Shown here one piece after another: positions 30,240 through 37,423 of a stretch of 64,000 bases of DNA. The stretch is taken from positions 146,957-210,956 of the IMG/VR virus record IMGVR_UViG_3300034101_004588; one strand, given 5' to 3'. The translations under genes and the position numbers were made by a program. Under the pieces are notes generated by a model that was not told where the DNA came from, did no database searches, and saw nothing but the letters and a program-made list of their open reading frames with translations. Each line of letters starts with the position of its first letter. The stretch's first letter is position 1. The stretch comes from a virus.

Positions 30240-30716
30240 TTAAGAGGTTATACGAAACGCAAATTCAACACCATCATTAGATTTAACTATTTTAAAACCA
30301 TTTTGTTTATAAAAAGACATTAAATTTTTATGAGATGATTTGTTTTGCCCTGAAGAAATTTCTCCCGGAGATAATGCCATAAGGGTTCCTGAGGGATATT
30401 GCATGGCTAAAGTATTAATGATCTCTGAACCCCTACCTAATCCTCTTTGTGTAGAAAGTATTCTTAATAATTGAATCCATATATAGGTAAATTTTTTTGG
30501 TAGTTTTAAAGACCTTAGATATTTTGCTACCGGATCATTTTTGGGATCATCAAAATAAAAAAGATCAATAACCTCAGATATTGTCAGGTTTTCAGCAACG
30601 TCCCAATCGAAGTCTGCTATTTTTTTACCATCTTCTCGAACTTCTTCTCGAGACATATCAAATTCTAAAGACTCTAGAATTTGTTTTATTTTATTATTGA
30701 ACCGATTCATTTTCAA
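30240..30716 (-). CDS. GNAT-like acetyltransferase with protease-site leader, 158 aa
   Basis: N-terminus MKMNRFNNKIKQILESLEFD contains ILE, a plausible (I/L)xE cleavage site. C-terminal half shows the acetyl-CoA loop RGLGRGSEIINTL at about residue 92 and the GNAT ending NLMSFYKQNGFKIV. It overlaps 30694-31062 by 23 nt within the cargo operon. If packaged, it would be an injected acetyltransferase that modifies host proteins early, like T4 Alt in concept. Confidence 0.6.
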   Translation of the reverse strand: MKMNRFNNKIKQILESLEFDMSREEVREDGKKIADFDWDVAENLTISEVIDLFYFDDPKNDPVAKYLRSLKLPKKFTYIWIQLLRILSTQRGLGRGSEIINTLAMQYPSGTLMALSPGEISSGQNKSSHKNLMSFYKQNGFKIVKSNDGVEFAFRITS

Positions 30717-31062
30717 ACCAATAAATCATTCCATTAGGACCTTCTTCCATTTTTAGGTCATCATGTTTGATTCCTACTTTAGAAAGAAGATTGCCTAATC
30801 TTTCTCCAGTCGCTTGAAAATCAAATAAAGAATAATCCGTATTAAAAATTTGTTTATACATTTCATCTAAATCAGAAAACTTTTCTTGGTTATCATAAAT
30901 TTTCTTCTTAGAAAAAAGACTATTGCCGAACATTTCTTTCAAACGAGAAGCAAAGGTTTCAGACAATTCATCATAAGCTTTCATCTGAACTTTTTTCTGT
31001 TCTTTGGCTTGGTTAATTTTACCGTAAGTCTCTTCTAAGAGTATTTGATCTTTATTTTTCAT
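30694..31062 (-). CDS. head-cargo family protein, 122 aa
   Basis: Starts MKNKDQILLEETYGKINQAK. Helical and charged; contains two FSDLDEMYK / LFDFQATGERL segments and ends in a short strand. No motif beyond the leader. Second gene of the unit headed by 31067-31318. Confidence 0.62.
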   Translation of the reverse strand: MKNKDQILLEETYGKINQAKEQKKVQMKAYDELSETFASRLKEMFGNSLFSKKKIYDNQEKFSDLDEMYKQIFNTDYSLFDFQATGERLGNLLSKVGIKHDDLKMEEGPNGMIYWFENESVQ

Positions 31063-31066
31063 AAAA

Positions 31067-31318
31067 TTATTCTTTAGATTCTGTATATTTTAGATGTCTT
31101 AATATATCTTCAAAGACCTCGACTACATTATTAAAATTACCCCAATAACCTAATCCATCTTGATTCTCGGCCTCATCAATATATTCATTAAAAGCTTCCA
31201 TGACCTTATTTTTAAAACGCCAGAGTTCTTCTTCTTGAAAATCTTGTAAGGCCTGTAGTTTTGGATTTACAATTTTATCCATTTCCGCTTCCAAGAGTAT
31301 TTGATCTTTAGATCGCAT
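31067..31318 (-). CDS. head-cargo family protein, 83 aa
   Basis: Starts MRSKDQILLEAEMDKIVNPK, then LQALQDFQEEELW, a complete leader plus KLxALxxF motif. Short acidic helical remainder. First gene of the minus unit and divergent from 31379-32032. Confidence 0.62.
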   Translation of the reverse strand: MRSKDQILLEAEMDKIVNPKLQALQDFQEEELWRFKNKVMEAFNEYIDEAENQDGLGYWGNFNNVVEVFEDILRHLKYTESKE

Positions 31319-31340
31319 ATTATTCTATTTACCCAACTTT

Positions 31341-31358
31341 TAAAGAGAATTCTCTTTA
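31341..31358. promoter_or_regulatory. 18-nt perfect palindrome with overlapping promoter elements
   Basis: TAAAGAGAATTCTCTTTA is a perfect inverted repeat in the 60-nt gap between divergent genes. It is followed by a second imperfect palindrome ACTCTT-TATAAT-AAGAGT centred on a TATAAT -10-like box, 6 nt before the ATG at 31379. An operator that controls the divergent pair is plausible. Confidence 0.45.
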
Positions 31359-31378
31359 TTACTCTTTATAATAAGAGT

Positions 31379-32032
31379 ATGGCTTATATCAATACCGATA
31401 TTCCTTTATTCTCTTGTCTGCTAGATACTAGCTTTCTTTATGATAAAGACCCAAGAACCACCCAAGAATATCTTAAAGTAGAGGTCTTTGGATTTACTTC
31501 TCTTAATCGAAGATGCGGTCTCTTCTCGGTTATGTCAGAAATGGGTAGTGTTCATACTCGAGTACCTCTTCATTACCTTATAGCCGAGGACACGGATAAT
31601 CCCTCTCATTACCCGCTCGACTGGTTGCAACTTTGGGATTCCTATTCTCCTTATGTGCAATGTATAAGATATGAGTACCTCAAAAACCTCACTTGTAAGA
31701 TCTGCCTGAAAGATAGGAACTATGAGTCGGCTCGCTATCTCATGACCTTTGATTGGTGCTATGGACCGGAATTCACCACCGGACAAAGTGAAAATCCGGG
31801 AGGTCATAAACAAGGACATCTACTAAAGGGCGATCACGGACAATACTATATACAACCGGGTAATAGAATAATCTGGAGAGACGGAGGAGCCTGGATTGGT
31901 AAAGAATTACAAGGGCATGAAAAATGGAAAGTCTTTTCTAAAGAGTTCTCTTGTGAACAAACAGGTTCTCGATGGTTTGCCGGAGAAGAAGAATTACACT
32001 TCTACCAATTTGAAAAGAATAAAGACAGGTGA
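31379..32032 (+). CDS. unknown protein, 217 aa
   Basis: Start at ATG 31379 (MAYINTDIPLFSCLLDTSFL) rather than the upstream frame, since that one lies in the promoter. Contains CKICLKDRNYESARYLMTFD, YGPEFTTGQSENPGGHKQGH and QYYIQPGNRIIW. Isolated plus-strand gene between two minus blocks, with a nearly leaderless -10 box. Not recognised. Confidence 0.65.
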   Translation: MAYINTDIPLFSCLLDTSFLYDKDPRTTQEYLKVEVFGFTSLNRRCGLFSVMSEMGSVHTRVPLHYLIAEDTDNPSHYPLDWLQLWDSYSPYVQCIRYEYLKNLTCKICLKDRNYESARYLMTFDWCYGPEFTTGQSENPGGHKQGHLLKGDHGQYYIQPGNRIIWRDGGAWIGKELQGHEKWKVFSKEFSCEQTGSRWFAGEEELHFYQFEKNKDR

Positions 32033-32242
32033 TATAAAGATAAAGGGGTACCTATATAAAGGGGTAGGTACCGGGATTGCCCCGAGACCCGGGTATCGAT
32101 TATTCTCGTCTATTATTGTTTTTGAACTGCCGGGGTCCTAGGATACCGCCCGTTGTCGTATTAACTTGCTTTTCCCTAGAATCCGATTTATAATTCCGCG
32201 CCTAGGGTTTCTTGGTCAAGGGGTTCGAACCCAGGTGACCTT
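32033..32242. other. intergenic region with a T-arm-like palindrome
   Basis: 210 nt between convergent genes. AAAGGGGTA occurs twice at the start. At 32214-32240 an imperfect inverted repeat GGTCA...TGACC surrounds the perfect palindrome GGGTTCGAACCC, which looks like the T arm and part of the acceptor of a tRNA with the rest missing. No gene found. Confidence 0.4.
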
Positions 32243-32542
32243 CTACAGCTCGTACCCTTCAGACTCTTTCTTAGACTGGTGTTGATCCACGTGCCTGGCT
32301 AGCCGGCGAAGCTCTTGGCGGCACATCTCCTTAGCTTCTTCATTAGCCGAGGACTCCAGAACCGTCATACAGATATTCACCGCCTCTTCCCAAGAAGGGG
32401 TTAGGTCAATGACTCGACGATTGGTGTTGGCAGGAAGAGCTTGGAAGGCTTCGGCCATCTCTTCATTAGCTTCGGACTCGGTGACATAGACTTCTTCACA
32501 TTGCACTTGAGTGTTGAAGTCATCGGTGTAGTTCTTATTCAT
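32243..32542 (-). CDS. small acidic phage protein, 99 aa
   Basis: Core VIDLTPSWEEAVNICMTVLE followed by ANEEAKEMCRQELRRLARHV, a small helical domain that recurs in phages and is of unknown function. The leader has GTTTCCCCCAAATAGTCTC and TACACTAA, a member of the early-type leader family. Confidence 0.7.
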   Translation of the reverse strand: MNKNYTDDFNTQVQCEEVYVTESEANEEMAEAFQALPANTNRRVIDLTPSWEEAVNICMTVLESSANEEAKEMCRQELRRLARHVDQHQSKKESEGYEL

Positions 32543-32690
32543 AACAGTTATTAGTGTAGAGACTATTTGGGGGAAACACCAGACTTTCTTTTTATTCTCT
32601 CAAAGTAATTTTAACGATGAAAGTAATCCTGCCTTTGTATTATTTTATACCGTTGTATTAAATTGCGGACTGCTATGAGAGATAAAAGAA

Positions 32691-32722
32691 CCCTCCAGCT
32701 TCCTATTACGGAAGCTGGAGGG
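32691..32722 (-). terminator. 13-bp hairpin terminator
   Basis: CCCTCCAGCTTCC-TATTAC-GGAAGCTGGAGGG, perfect 13-bp stem, 44 nt downstream of the stop of 32767-33132, followed on the minus strand by TTCTTTTATC. Very stable. The 32543-32690 gap otherwise holds only the leader of 32243-32542. Confidence 0.8.
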
Positions 32723-32766
32723 GGTTTCGTTGACACGGGTTCCTCTACTCAGAGGACCGAGAGTGT

Positions 32767-33132
32767 TTACTTCTTCCGCTTCTTCTTAGCGGCTTTCTTG
32801 ACCGGAGCCTCTTCAACCGCAACTGTCACCATCTCCTCTTCAATCTTAGCCTCGACCGCTTCTTTGACCTTAGGGTCAGCGGCGATGACTTCGAACTTGG
32901 GCTTGGAGACTTTGGCCGAGGAGACTTTCTCTTCGGTGTACTCTACGCCGATCCCGAGGAAGGATCCTTTGCCGTTGGAGGCGGTGATCCGACGAAGCGC
33001 TCCGAAGACGGGACGATACTCGGCGGTGATGTTGTATTCGCTAGCGAGAGTGTCGATAACGAACTTCGGGGTGACCGTTTCATTCTTCATCAGAATGTCG
33101 CGGATGGCTTTGCTCATTGGGTTCTTTTCCAT
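32767..33132 (-). CDS. unknown protein with Lys-rich tail, 121 aa
   Basis: N-terminal domain MEKNPMSKAIRDILMKNETV with FVIDTLASEYNI resembles a small winged-helix or cohesive helical domain. The C-terminus is Val/Glu/Lys low complexity ending KKAAKKKRKK, a nucleic-acid-binding tail. Probably binds DNA or RNA. Confidence 0.65.
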   Translation of the reverse strand: MEKNPMSKAIRDILMKNETVTPKFVIDTLASEYNITAEYRPVFGALRRITASNGKGSFLGIGVEYTEEKVSSAKVSKPKFEVIAADPKVKEAVEAKIEEEMVTVAVEEAPVKKAAKKKRKK

Positions 33133-33224
33133 ATTTTTATTTTATTGGTTGTTTCTCTTGAGAGGTGGTCTCTCTTGATTGTTTATATCTTAAAGGTTTT
33201 TCTCGGGACTGGCAACCGGGTTTT

Positions 33225-33416
33225 TTAAATTTCGAAAGCCTTGGCATACCCCGACACTCGCGGCGAGAAGCAACGATCTTCGTTGATGATGCCATTGAGG
33301 TCATGTCCGATAGTGGAGACTATCGCCGCGTACTTCTCCTTAGAGCTGTACGTGGGGTGGTTGTGAACAAACCTGACATAAGCCAGGAGGTCTTTGAGGA
33401 AGGTTTTATCTTTCAT
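33225..33416 (-). CDS. unknown small protein, 63 aa
   Basis: Start at ATG 33414-33416 (MKDKTFLKDLLAYVRFVHNH). Helical. The leader CTTCCCCCTTATTTCCTCC is of the early type and overlaps the end of the upstream gene. Confidence 0.6.
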   Translation of the reverse strand: MKDKTFLKDLLAYVRFVHNHPTYSSKEKYAAIVSTIGHDLNGIINEDRCFSPRVSGYAKAFEI

Positions 33417-33454
33417 AGTCTTTATTATGGAGGAAATAAGGGGGAAGAGCCACC

Positions 33455-33658
33455 TCAAATCTCCTTCAGATGTTTGGGTTTCTTGAGAGAGAAGTTCTTG
33501 GGTTTCTTCTTGAGGACATTGAGGTAGTCCAAAGTATCGTCAATCAATTGATAGATAGCTTTTATCTCCTCGGCTTTGGCTTTGGGGTCTTCTAGCATGT
33601 TGGCTAGACACTGCAAAGCCTCTTGGACTCGTTGGATCTCTTTCTCGATGCGATTCAT
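33455..33658 (-). CDS. small coiled-coil protein, 67 aa
   Basis: MNRIEKEIQRVQEALQCLAN then a second helix and basic end. All-helical, probably oligomeric. Start codon region abuts the stop of 33659-33802. Unknown role. Confidence 0.6.
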   Translation of the reverse strand: MNRIEKEIQRVQEALQCLANMLEDPKAKAEEIKAIYQLIDDTLDYLNVLKKKPKNFSLKKPKHLKEI

Positions 33659-33802
33659 TTAAAAGGAATAAGGGTTACCTGTCGAAGGGGGATGACTGGG
33701 TAGTACGTAATAGGTGGATACTCTTTCGTAGTAGCCATTGACTATCTTGACAAAGCAGCCTAAGACAAAGAGACTGAAGAGGAGTGCAAGAGAGTATTTC
33801 AT
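33659..33802 (-). CDS. tiny lipoprotein or membrane peptide, 47 aa
   Basis: ATG at 33800-33802. Starts MKYSLALLFSLFVLGCF: signal-like hydrophobic run with lipobox VLGC. The mature part is about 31 residues with a Pro-rich end (LPSHPPSTGNPYSF), reminiscent of the Pro-rich Rz1 outer spanin. Overlaps the upstream gene by 4 nt. Confidence 0.6.
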   Translation of the reverse strand: MKYSLALLFSLFVLGCFVKIVNGYYERVSTYYVLPSHPPSTGNPYSF

Positions 33803-34074
33803 TGATGGAGAAAATCCCAGGCAGAATTAGGAATCTCTTCGCGCACCGCGGTGTCCAGGCTATCCGCCAGGTCCCGAGCTTCTTTAACCCGATTCTGCTC
33901 CAGCAGATGCCCAATGCAAAAGAGGTCAGCGGCATCGGTATAGGAGATGAGGAGATTGGCTCGATACTCTTTAACATTTTCTTTCTCCCAGGCCGTCTGC
34001 CAGTACTCGAGATACTTTGTAGAAGCCTCTTTGACGATGTTAGCCGCGGAGATGTGGGTGAGTTTTATTTTCAT
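33799..34074 (-). CDS. unknown helical protein, 91 aa
   Basis: Start at ATG 34072-34074 (MKIKLTHISAANIVKEASTK). Helix-rich; ends SAWDFLHQ, with an ATGA-type overlap to the lipoprotein gene. Preceded by the repeated leader (core 34079-34105). Confidence 0.65.
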   Translation of the reverse strand: MKIKLTHISAANIVKEASTKYLEYWQTAWEKENVKEYRANLLISYTDAADLFCIGHLLEQNRVKEARDLADSLDTAVREEIPNSAWDFLHQ

Positions 34075-34078
34075 CAAA

Positions 34079-34105
34079 CACTAGTGTAGGGGTTATTCGG
34101 GGGAA
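34079..34105 (-). promoter_or_regulatory. repeated early-type leader/promoter, copy 1
   Basis: Minus-strand ATTCCCCCGAATAACCCC followed by TACACTAGT, just upstream of the gene starting at 34074. The 26-nt core is almost identical to 34697-34722 and 34955-34980. Confidence 0.6.
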
Positions 34106-34107
34106 TC

Positions 34108-34425
34108 TCAAGCCAATTCTCTAACCACTTTTAGGTAACTAGCTAGGATCCAGGTACCTCCTTGGATGGCAGGTCTCTTGTACTCTTGATAGTTAGTAAC
34201 TTCTACCTCACACCAGACTCTCTTCTCTCCACTGCGAAGCTCTGTCTTAAGATGATCCGCCTTAGGTTCCACCGCACAATGCCAACCTGGACGATAGGCA
34301 AAGCCTTTGGTGGCATGACACTCGGCCGGCATCCATTGTCCGAAAGGTACTACTTGAGTGCGATTGATAAAGAGAGGACCAAGAGTTCCGTCTTTACGTT
34401 TGCGAAAGAGTTTGTAGGCTTTCAT
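34108..34425 (-). CDS. unknown phage protein, 105 aa
   Basis: Starts MKAYKLFRKRKDGTLGPLFI; then ATKGFAYRPGWHCAVEPKAD and VWCEVEV. A beta-rich domain that I have met in other phages, without known function. The Trp-His-Cys cluster could bind metal. 3 nt from the next gene. Confidence 0.7.
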   Translation of the reverse strand: MKAYKLFRKRKDGTLGPLFINRTQVVPFGQWMPAECHATKGFAYRPGWHCAVEPKADHLKTELRSGEKRVWCEVEVTNYQEYKRPAIQGGTWILASYLKVVRELA

Positions 34426-34428
34426 GGT

Positions 34429-34689
34429 TTAGGCGTCAAGTTTAAATGCGGTCATGATACGGTTGTACCAAATAGGGTTCTTGTCTTTGAGGATATCCAG
34501 GGGGGCTTTGCCATCGTGGTACTCCTCAAAGTATTCCTCTGGGGTGTGGTTGGCGATAAGCTCTTTGCGGAACTTAGCCATCGTGAACGGGCTGCCCGAG
34601 TACTTGAAACGAGCAACGAACTGGCGGTTGGGTCCGAAGAGCAGGTACTGCCCTTCCTTCTTGAGATTGTCTTTGGTGAACTTATTCAT
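34429..34689 (-). CDS. unknown small protein, 86 aa
   Basis: Start at ATG 34687-34689 (MNKFTKDNLKKEGQYLLFGP); the upstream in-frame codons are the repeated leader. Contains FRKELIANHTPEEYFEEYHD. Not recognised. Confidence 0.65.
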   Translation of the reverse strand: MNKFTKDNLKKEGQYLLFGPNRQFVARFKYSGSPFTMAKFRKELIANHTPEEYFEEYHDGKAPLDILKDKNPIWYNRIMTAFKLDA

Positions 34690-34696
34690 AACAAAT

Positions 34697-34722
34697 ACTA
34701 GTGTAGGGGTTATTCGGGGGAA
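34697..34722 (-). promoter_or_regulatory. repeated early-type leader/promoter, copy 2
   Basis: Same 26-nt core as 34955-34980; identity extends through the ATG of both genes (MNK start included). -35-like TTTCCCCC and -10-like TACACTA are 12-13 nt apart. Confidence 0.6.
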
Positions 34723-34731
34723 ACTCAACCC

Positions 34732-34947
34732 TTATTTGATCCTCTTGACTTTGAGAGCTGTCGGCTCGATATCACGGTCTCCGAACTCGGATCCGAAAGC
34801 ATAGAAGCTGCCATGATAACCGTTCCACTCTTGAATGAAATTGAAAAGCTGGGTTTGGAAGGCTTTCATGGAGGTGCTGTCCAGCTGTTCTCCTTTAAGA
34901 GTATTGAGGTTGAAGCTGATTTCGAATTTGAAGGTGTTCTTATTCAT
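34732..34947 (-). CDS. unknown small protein, 71 aa
   Basis: Start at ATG 34945-34947 (MNKNTFKFEISFNLNTLKGE). Short alpha/beta domain ending PTALKVKRIK. Leader identical to that of 34429-34689, suggesting duplication of the promoter module. Confidence 0.62.
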   Translation of the reverse strand: MNKNTFKFEISFNLNTLKGEQLDSTSMKAFQTQLFNFIQEWNGYHGSFYAFGSEFGDRDIEPTALKVKRIK

Positions 34948-34954
34948 AACAAAT

Positions 34955-34980
34955 ACTAGTGTAGGGGTTATTCGGGGGAA
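34955..34980 (-). promoter_or_regulatory. repeated early-type leader/promoter, copy 3
   Basis: TTCCCCCGAATAACCCC-TACACTAGT on the minus strand. It overlaps the last codons of the upstream gene 34968-35228, so it can restart transcription inside the operon. Confidence 0.6.
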
Positions 34981-35228
34981 ACACAAGTCAAAACATCGTC
35001 TTCGGAAAGGGCATTGTAATCCAACCAGCCAAAGAGTTCCTGCTTACGAGCTACGGAGATATAAGAATAGTCTTTTACTTTCTCTCCATAGAAGCCACAG
35101 ATGAAGCCGGCATGATCTAAAGCATCTTGCAAAGAAGAATGGGTTCTTACTTTAAGATGGGTAATGAGGTTGTGAACCTCAAAGCCGCGATCGCTTTTGT
35201 AGATCTTGACTACTTGGGACTCTTTCAT
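34968..35228 (-). CDS. unknown protein, 86 aa
   Basis: Starts MKESQVVKIYKSDRGFEVHN. Strand-helix pattern with a C-terminal acidic segment. Its leader is a diverged member of the family (GACCCCCTAATCTGATATACACTAGG). Confidence 0.63.
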   Translation of the reverse strand: MKESQVVKIYKSDRGFEVHNLITHLKVRTHSSLQDALDHAGFICGFYGEKVKDYSYISVARKQELFGWLDYNALSEDDVLTCVSPE

Positions 35229-35256
35229 GATCCCTAGTGTATATCAGATTAGGGGG

Positions 35257-35478
35257 TCAGGCCAGACTGAAAAAGTCACTAGAAACCTTTTTAACATTGT
35301 CTGTCTCTGGGTAAAACCAAACTGTGAAGGACATCGGTTGAGATTCCTCTTCTTCGGTTTTCAGATAGACAGCACAAGACCAAACATCTCCATCAATGTT
35401 CCAGGCTTCTACTTCCAAGACCTCAGCTCCAAAGTTGTACGCTTCTAGAGCCACATTAACTTTCTCTTCTCTATTCAT
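35257..35478 (-). CDS. unknown small protein, 73 aa
   Basis: Starts MNREEKVNVALEAYNFGAEV; then DGDVWSCAVYLKTEEEESQP. Small alpha/beta domain. Start overlaps the upstream stop by 4 nt (ATGA). Unknown. Confidence 0.6.
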   Translation of the reverse strand: MNREEKVNVALEAYNFGAEVLEVEAWNIDGDVWSCAVYLKTEEEESQPMSFTVWFYPETDNVKKVSSDFFSLA

Positions 35479-35723
35479 ATCAGAACTCCATTCTCCTGGA
35501 GGTATTGCTGTCTTTCAACGGATGACAGATGCTTTTGTAATTTGACATTGTCCTTAGAGCTTACATCTTTGAAGATGACCCCGTCTATATTCCATCGACT
35601 CTCATAGACCTCAAAGAGATGCAGCAGGAACTTCTGATGATGCCTGGCCAGGAAGTCATGGTCCTGTCGATTGATAAAGAAACTATCTACAGAAGAGACT
35701 ACAGCACTCTGATAGGTCTTCAT
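35475..35723 (-). CDS. unknown small protein, 82 aa
   Basis: Starts MKTYQSAVVSSVDSFFINRQ; several His/Gln-rich helices. ATGA overlaps at both ends place it in the tight operon 35257-36101. Confidence 0.6.
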   Translation of the reverse strand: MKTYQSAVVSSVDSFFINRQDHDFLARHHQKFLLHLFEVYESRWNIDGVIFKDVSSKDNVKLQKHLSSVERQQYLQENGVLI

Positions 35724-35947
35724 AGAACAGAATCCTCTAGAATGTTTTCTTCATAGCATTCTTGGAACGACCCGTATTCTGAAAACATATGATAGAGTTC
35801 GTGGTTGATATCCGAGGTACCTACTTCTTCTGCTCCGGCATTAACCAGACGACGAGCGGCTAGACGACGAAGAAAAGGTTTAATGAGGTCCTCCGTATTA
35901 CGATAGGCCTGCATGGCCTCTTCAAAGGTGGGTTTAGTAGCTTCCAT
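35720..35947 (-). CDS. unknown small acidic protein, 75 aa
   Basis: Start at ATG 35945-35947 (MEATKPTFEEAMQAYRNTED). Helical. Overlaps 35934-36101 by 14 nt and the next gene by 4 nt. Confidence 0.6.
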   Translation of the reverse strand: MEATKPTFEEAMQAYRNTEDLIKPFLRRLAARRLVNAGAEEVGTSDINHELYHMFSEYGSFQECYEENILEDSVL

Positions 35948-36101
35948 GATAGTGGTAACGATGAAGACGGTCTTGGGCAATCAAACGATCGATCCATCCA
36001 CTTTGATTGAACCAGGTGATGTTATGAGTCAGGAGACTAGGTTTCGGCTTACGGTAACGCCGGCTGATAACTTCAAAGAGCCTATGGAGTTTGTTTTTCA
36101 T
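35934..36101 (-). CDS. small basic protein, 55 aa
   Basis: ATG 36099-36101, stop 35934-35936. Starts MKNKLHRLFEVISRRYRKPK; Arg/His-rich with two Trp. It sits directly behind an early-type leader (CTTCCCCCTAATACC and TACACTT), which is the main reason to accept it. Confidence 0.6.
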   Translation of the reverse strand: MKNKLHRLFEVISRRYRKPKPSLLTHNITWFNQSGWIDRLIAQDRLHRYHYHGSY

Positions 36102-36134
36102 CGTCTGTAAGTGTAGATGGTATTAGGGGGAAGT

Positions 36135-36464
36135 TCAAGCCTCGATTTTCACATCAACGAAGATGTCCTCTTTGAATGACCAGAGAATATCTTTGAGGCG
36201 AAAGCCAGGAGAACATCCACAGCTGCAGCCACACTTCTGAGACCAGGAAGGTTTAACGGTCTTGATCTGATCTTCTGTGAACCCTAGTCGCCGAAGGATA
36301 GTCGGGATCTGTTTCTTGAATTCCAGATGAGGACGGCTACGGCGATTGACTAGATTCTCCATCACAGACTCTCCGGTGAGGAAGAAGTACATATGAGGAG
36401 ATGTCCGACGACGATCGTAACCGTTCATCGGTTGTTTGGTGATTCCTTCAATGGTTATTTTCAT
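36135..36464 (-). CDS. Cys-rich phage protein, 109 aa
   Basis: Contains WSQKCGCSCGCSPGFRLKD at about residue 75, four Cys in a tight metal-binding-like cluster, and a basic N-terminal half. The CGCSCGCSPGF element recurs in small proteins of many large phages. Function unknown; zinc or iron binding is plausible. Early-type leader GTTTCCCCCGAATTTCC. Confidence 0.7.
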   Translation of the reverse strand: MKITIEGITKQPMNGYDRRRTSPHMYFFLTGESVMENLVNRRSRPHLEFKKQIPTILRRLGFTEDQIKTVKPSWSQKCGCSCGCSPGFRLKDILWSFKEDIFVDVKIEA

Positions 36465-36502
36465 CGTTTATAAGTGTAGAGGAAATTCGGGGGAAACACA
36501 AG

Positions 36503-36541
36503 GAAAAAAAGAGGGGGTCCCAGCCGCACTAGGACCCCCTC
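36503..36541 (-). terminator. strong rho-independent terminator
   Basis: GAGGGGGTCC...GGACCCCCTC, 10-bp GC-rich stem followed on the minus strand by TTTTTTT. It lies 14 nt after the stop of 36556-36924 and separates it from the early-type promoter of 36135-36464. Confidence 0.9.
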
Positions 36542-36555
36542 AACCACACCCACAA

Positions 36556-36924
36556 TTACCAGGTAATGTCAACACCTAAGCGCCGCATCATCTTTTGCAT
36601 ACGCTTCAAGAAGGCTTCCTTGTCGTCTTCGGTGACCGAGACCGGCCGAGACCAGGTGGGGGCCATATCTTTGTAGATATAGGTCCTAGGATGAACGTTA
36701 CGAATACACGTAACGTAGTTACGATTACCAGAGCCTTTACGATACGACAGACAGACTCCTTTACGTTTAATGGTACGGTTCAAAGAACCAACCATGCGAC
36801 GAACCTCAGCAGACTCGTTACCGAGGATTCGAATAGTATCACCTGGCTCCATGCTATGAAGAAGTTCGGCGAGTTGTGGATTGGCCGGCCTGCGACCACT
36901 GTTTTTGAGGTATGATTTATTCAT
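36556..36924 (-). CDS. unknown basic protein, 122 aa
   Basis: Starts MNKSYLKNSGRRPANPQLAE; then SMEPGDTIRILGNESAEVRR and LNRTIKRKGVCLSYRKGSGN. The first part looks like a small DNA/RNA-binding domain. Own leader (AATTCCCGATAAAATCC) and own terminator make a single-gene unit. Confidence 0.68.
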   Translation of the reverse strand: MNKSYLKNSGRRPANPQLAELLHSMEPGDTIRILGNESAEVRRMVGSLNRTIKRKGVCLSYRKGSGNRNYVTCIRNVHPRTYIYKDMAPTWSRPVSVTEDDKEAFLKRMQKMMRRLGVDITW

Positions 36925-36963
36925 CAGGATAAGGTTAAAGGATTTTATCGGGAATTGCCCGCT

Positions 36964-37212
36964 TTATTTTAGAGGAAGTTCTGGGTGGTCAATAACAATC
37001 TTGTCAATCTTTTTATTGAGGTCTTGTAGTTTAGTAATCAAACTACGCAGACCCTTTTTATTGACCGACACTATCTGAGAGGTGTTCTCATAAAAGAACT
37101 CCAGAGTAACGACTGCCTCTGAGGATATCGGGGTTGAGAAACCTTTGTATTTAACTTTCTTTTCCAAAGTAGCTTTGACTTTGGCACTGACGGCATTGAA
37201 ACATTCTTTCAT
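36964..37212 (-). CDS. unknown protein, 82 aa
   Basis: Starts MKECFNAVSAKVKATLEKKV; beta-rich middle, helical end. Leader CTTTCCCCCTAAACCC. Lies just downstream of tRNA-Asn with about 48 nt between. Confidence 0.62.
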   Translation of the reverse strand: MKECFNAVSAKVKATLEKKVKYKGFSTPISSEAVVTLEFFYENTSQIVSVNKKGLRSLITKLQDLNKKIDKIVIDHPELPLK

Positions 37213-37259
37213 AGTCTATAGAATAAAAGGGTTTAGGGGGAAAGGCAACAACATTAAGA

Positions 37260-37334
37260 TGGCACCTAGGGTAGGATTCGAACCTACAACCGAGCGGTTA
37301 ACAGCCGCTAGCTCTACCATTGAGCTACCTAGGT
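37260..37334 (-). tRNA. tRNA-Asn (GUU)
   Basis: Acceptor ACCTAGG/CCTAGGT, D-arm GCTC-AATGGTA-GAGC, anticodon stem AGCGG/CCGCT with loop CTGTTAA (GTT), T-arm GTAGG-TTCGAAT-CCTAC, discriminator G, encoded CCA. Fully canonical. Confidence 0.95.
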
Positions 37335-37341
37335 GTGACTT

Positions 37342-37412
37342 GGAACGATTGGGACTCGAACCCAAAACCAATACCTTAAAAGGGTACTGCTCTACCATTG
37401 AGCTACCGTTCC
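37342..37412 (-). tRNA. tRNA-Lys (UUU)
   Basis: Acceptor GGAACGG/TCGTTCC, D-arm identical to tRNA-Asn, anticodon stem GTACC/GGTAT with loop CTTTTAA (TTT), T-arm TTGGG-TTCGAGT-CCCAA, discriminator A. Confidence 0.95.
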
Positions 37413-37423
37413 GCAGCATAAAT

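Noticed and set aside
32663-33178. Plus-strand open frame of 171 codons
   Set aside because: Antisense to 32767-33132 and through the terminator; low-complexity mirror of a Lys/Glu/Val-rich gene.
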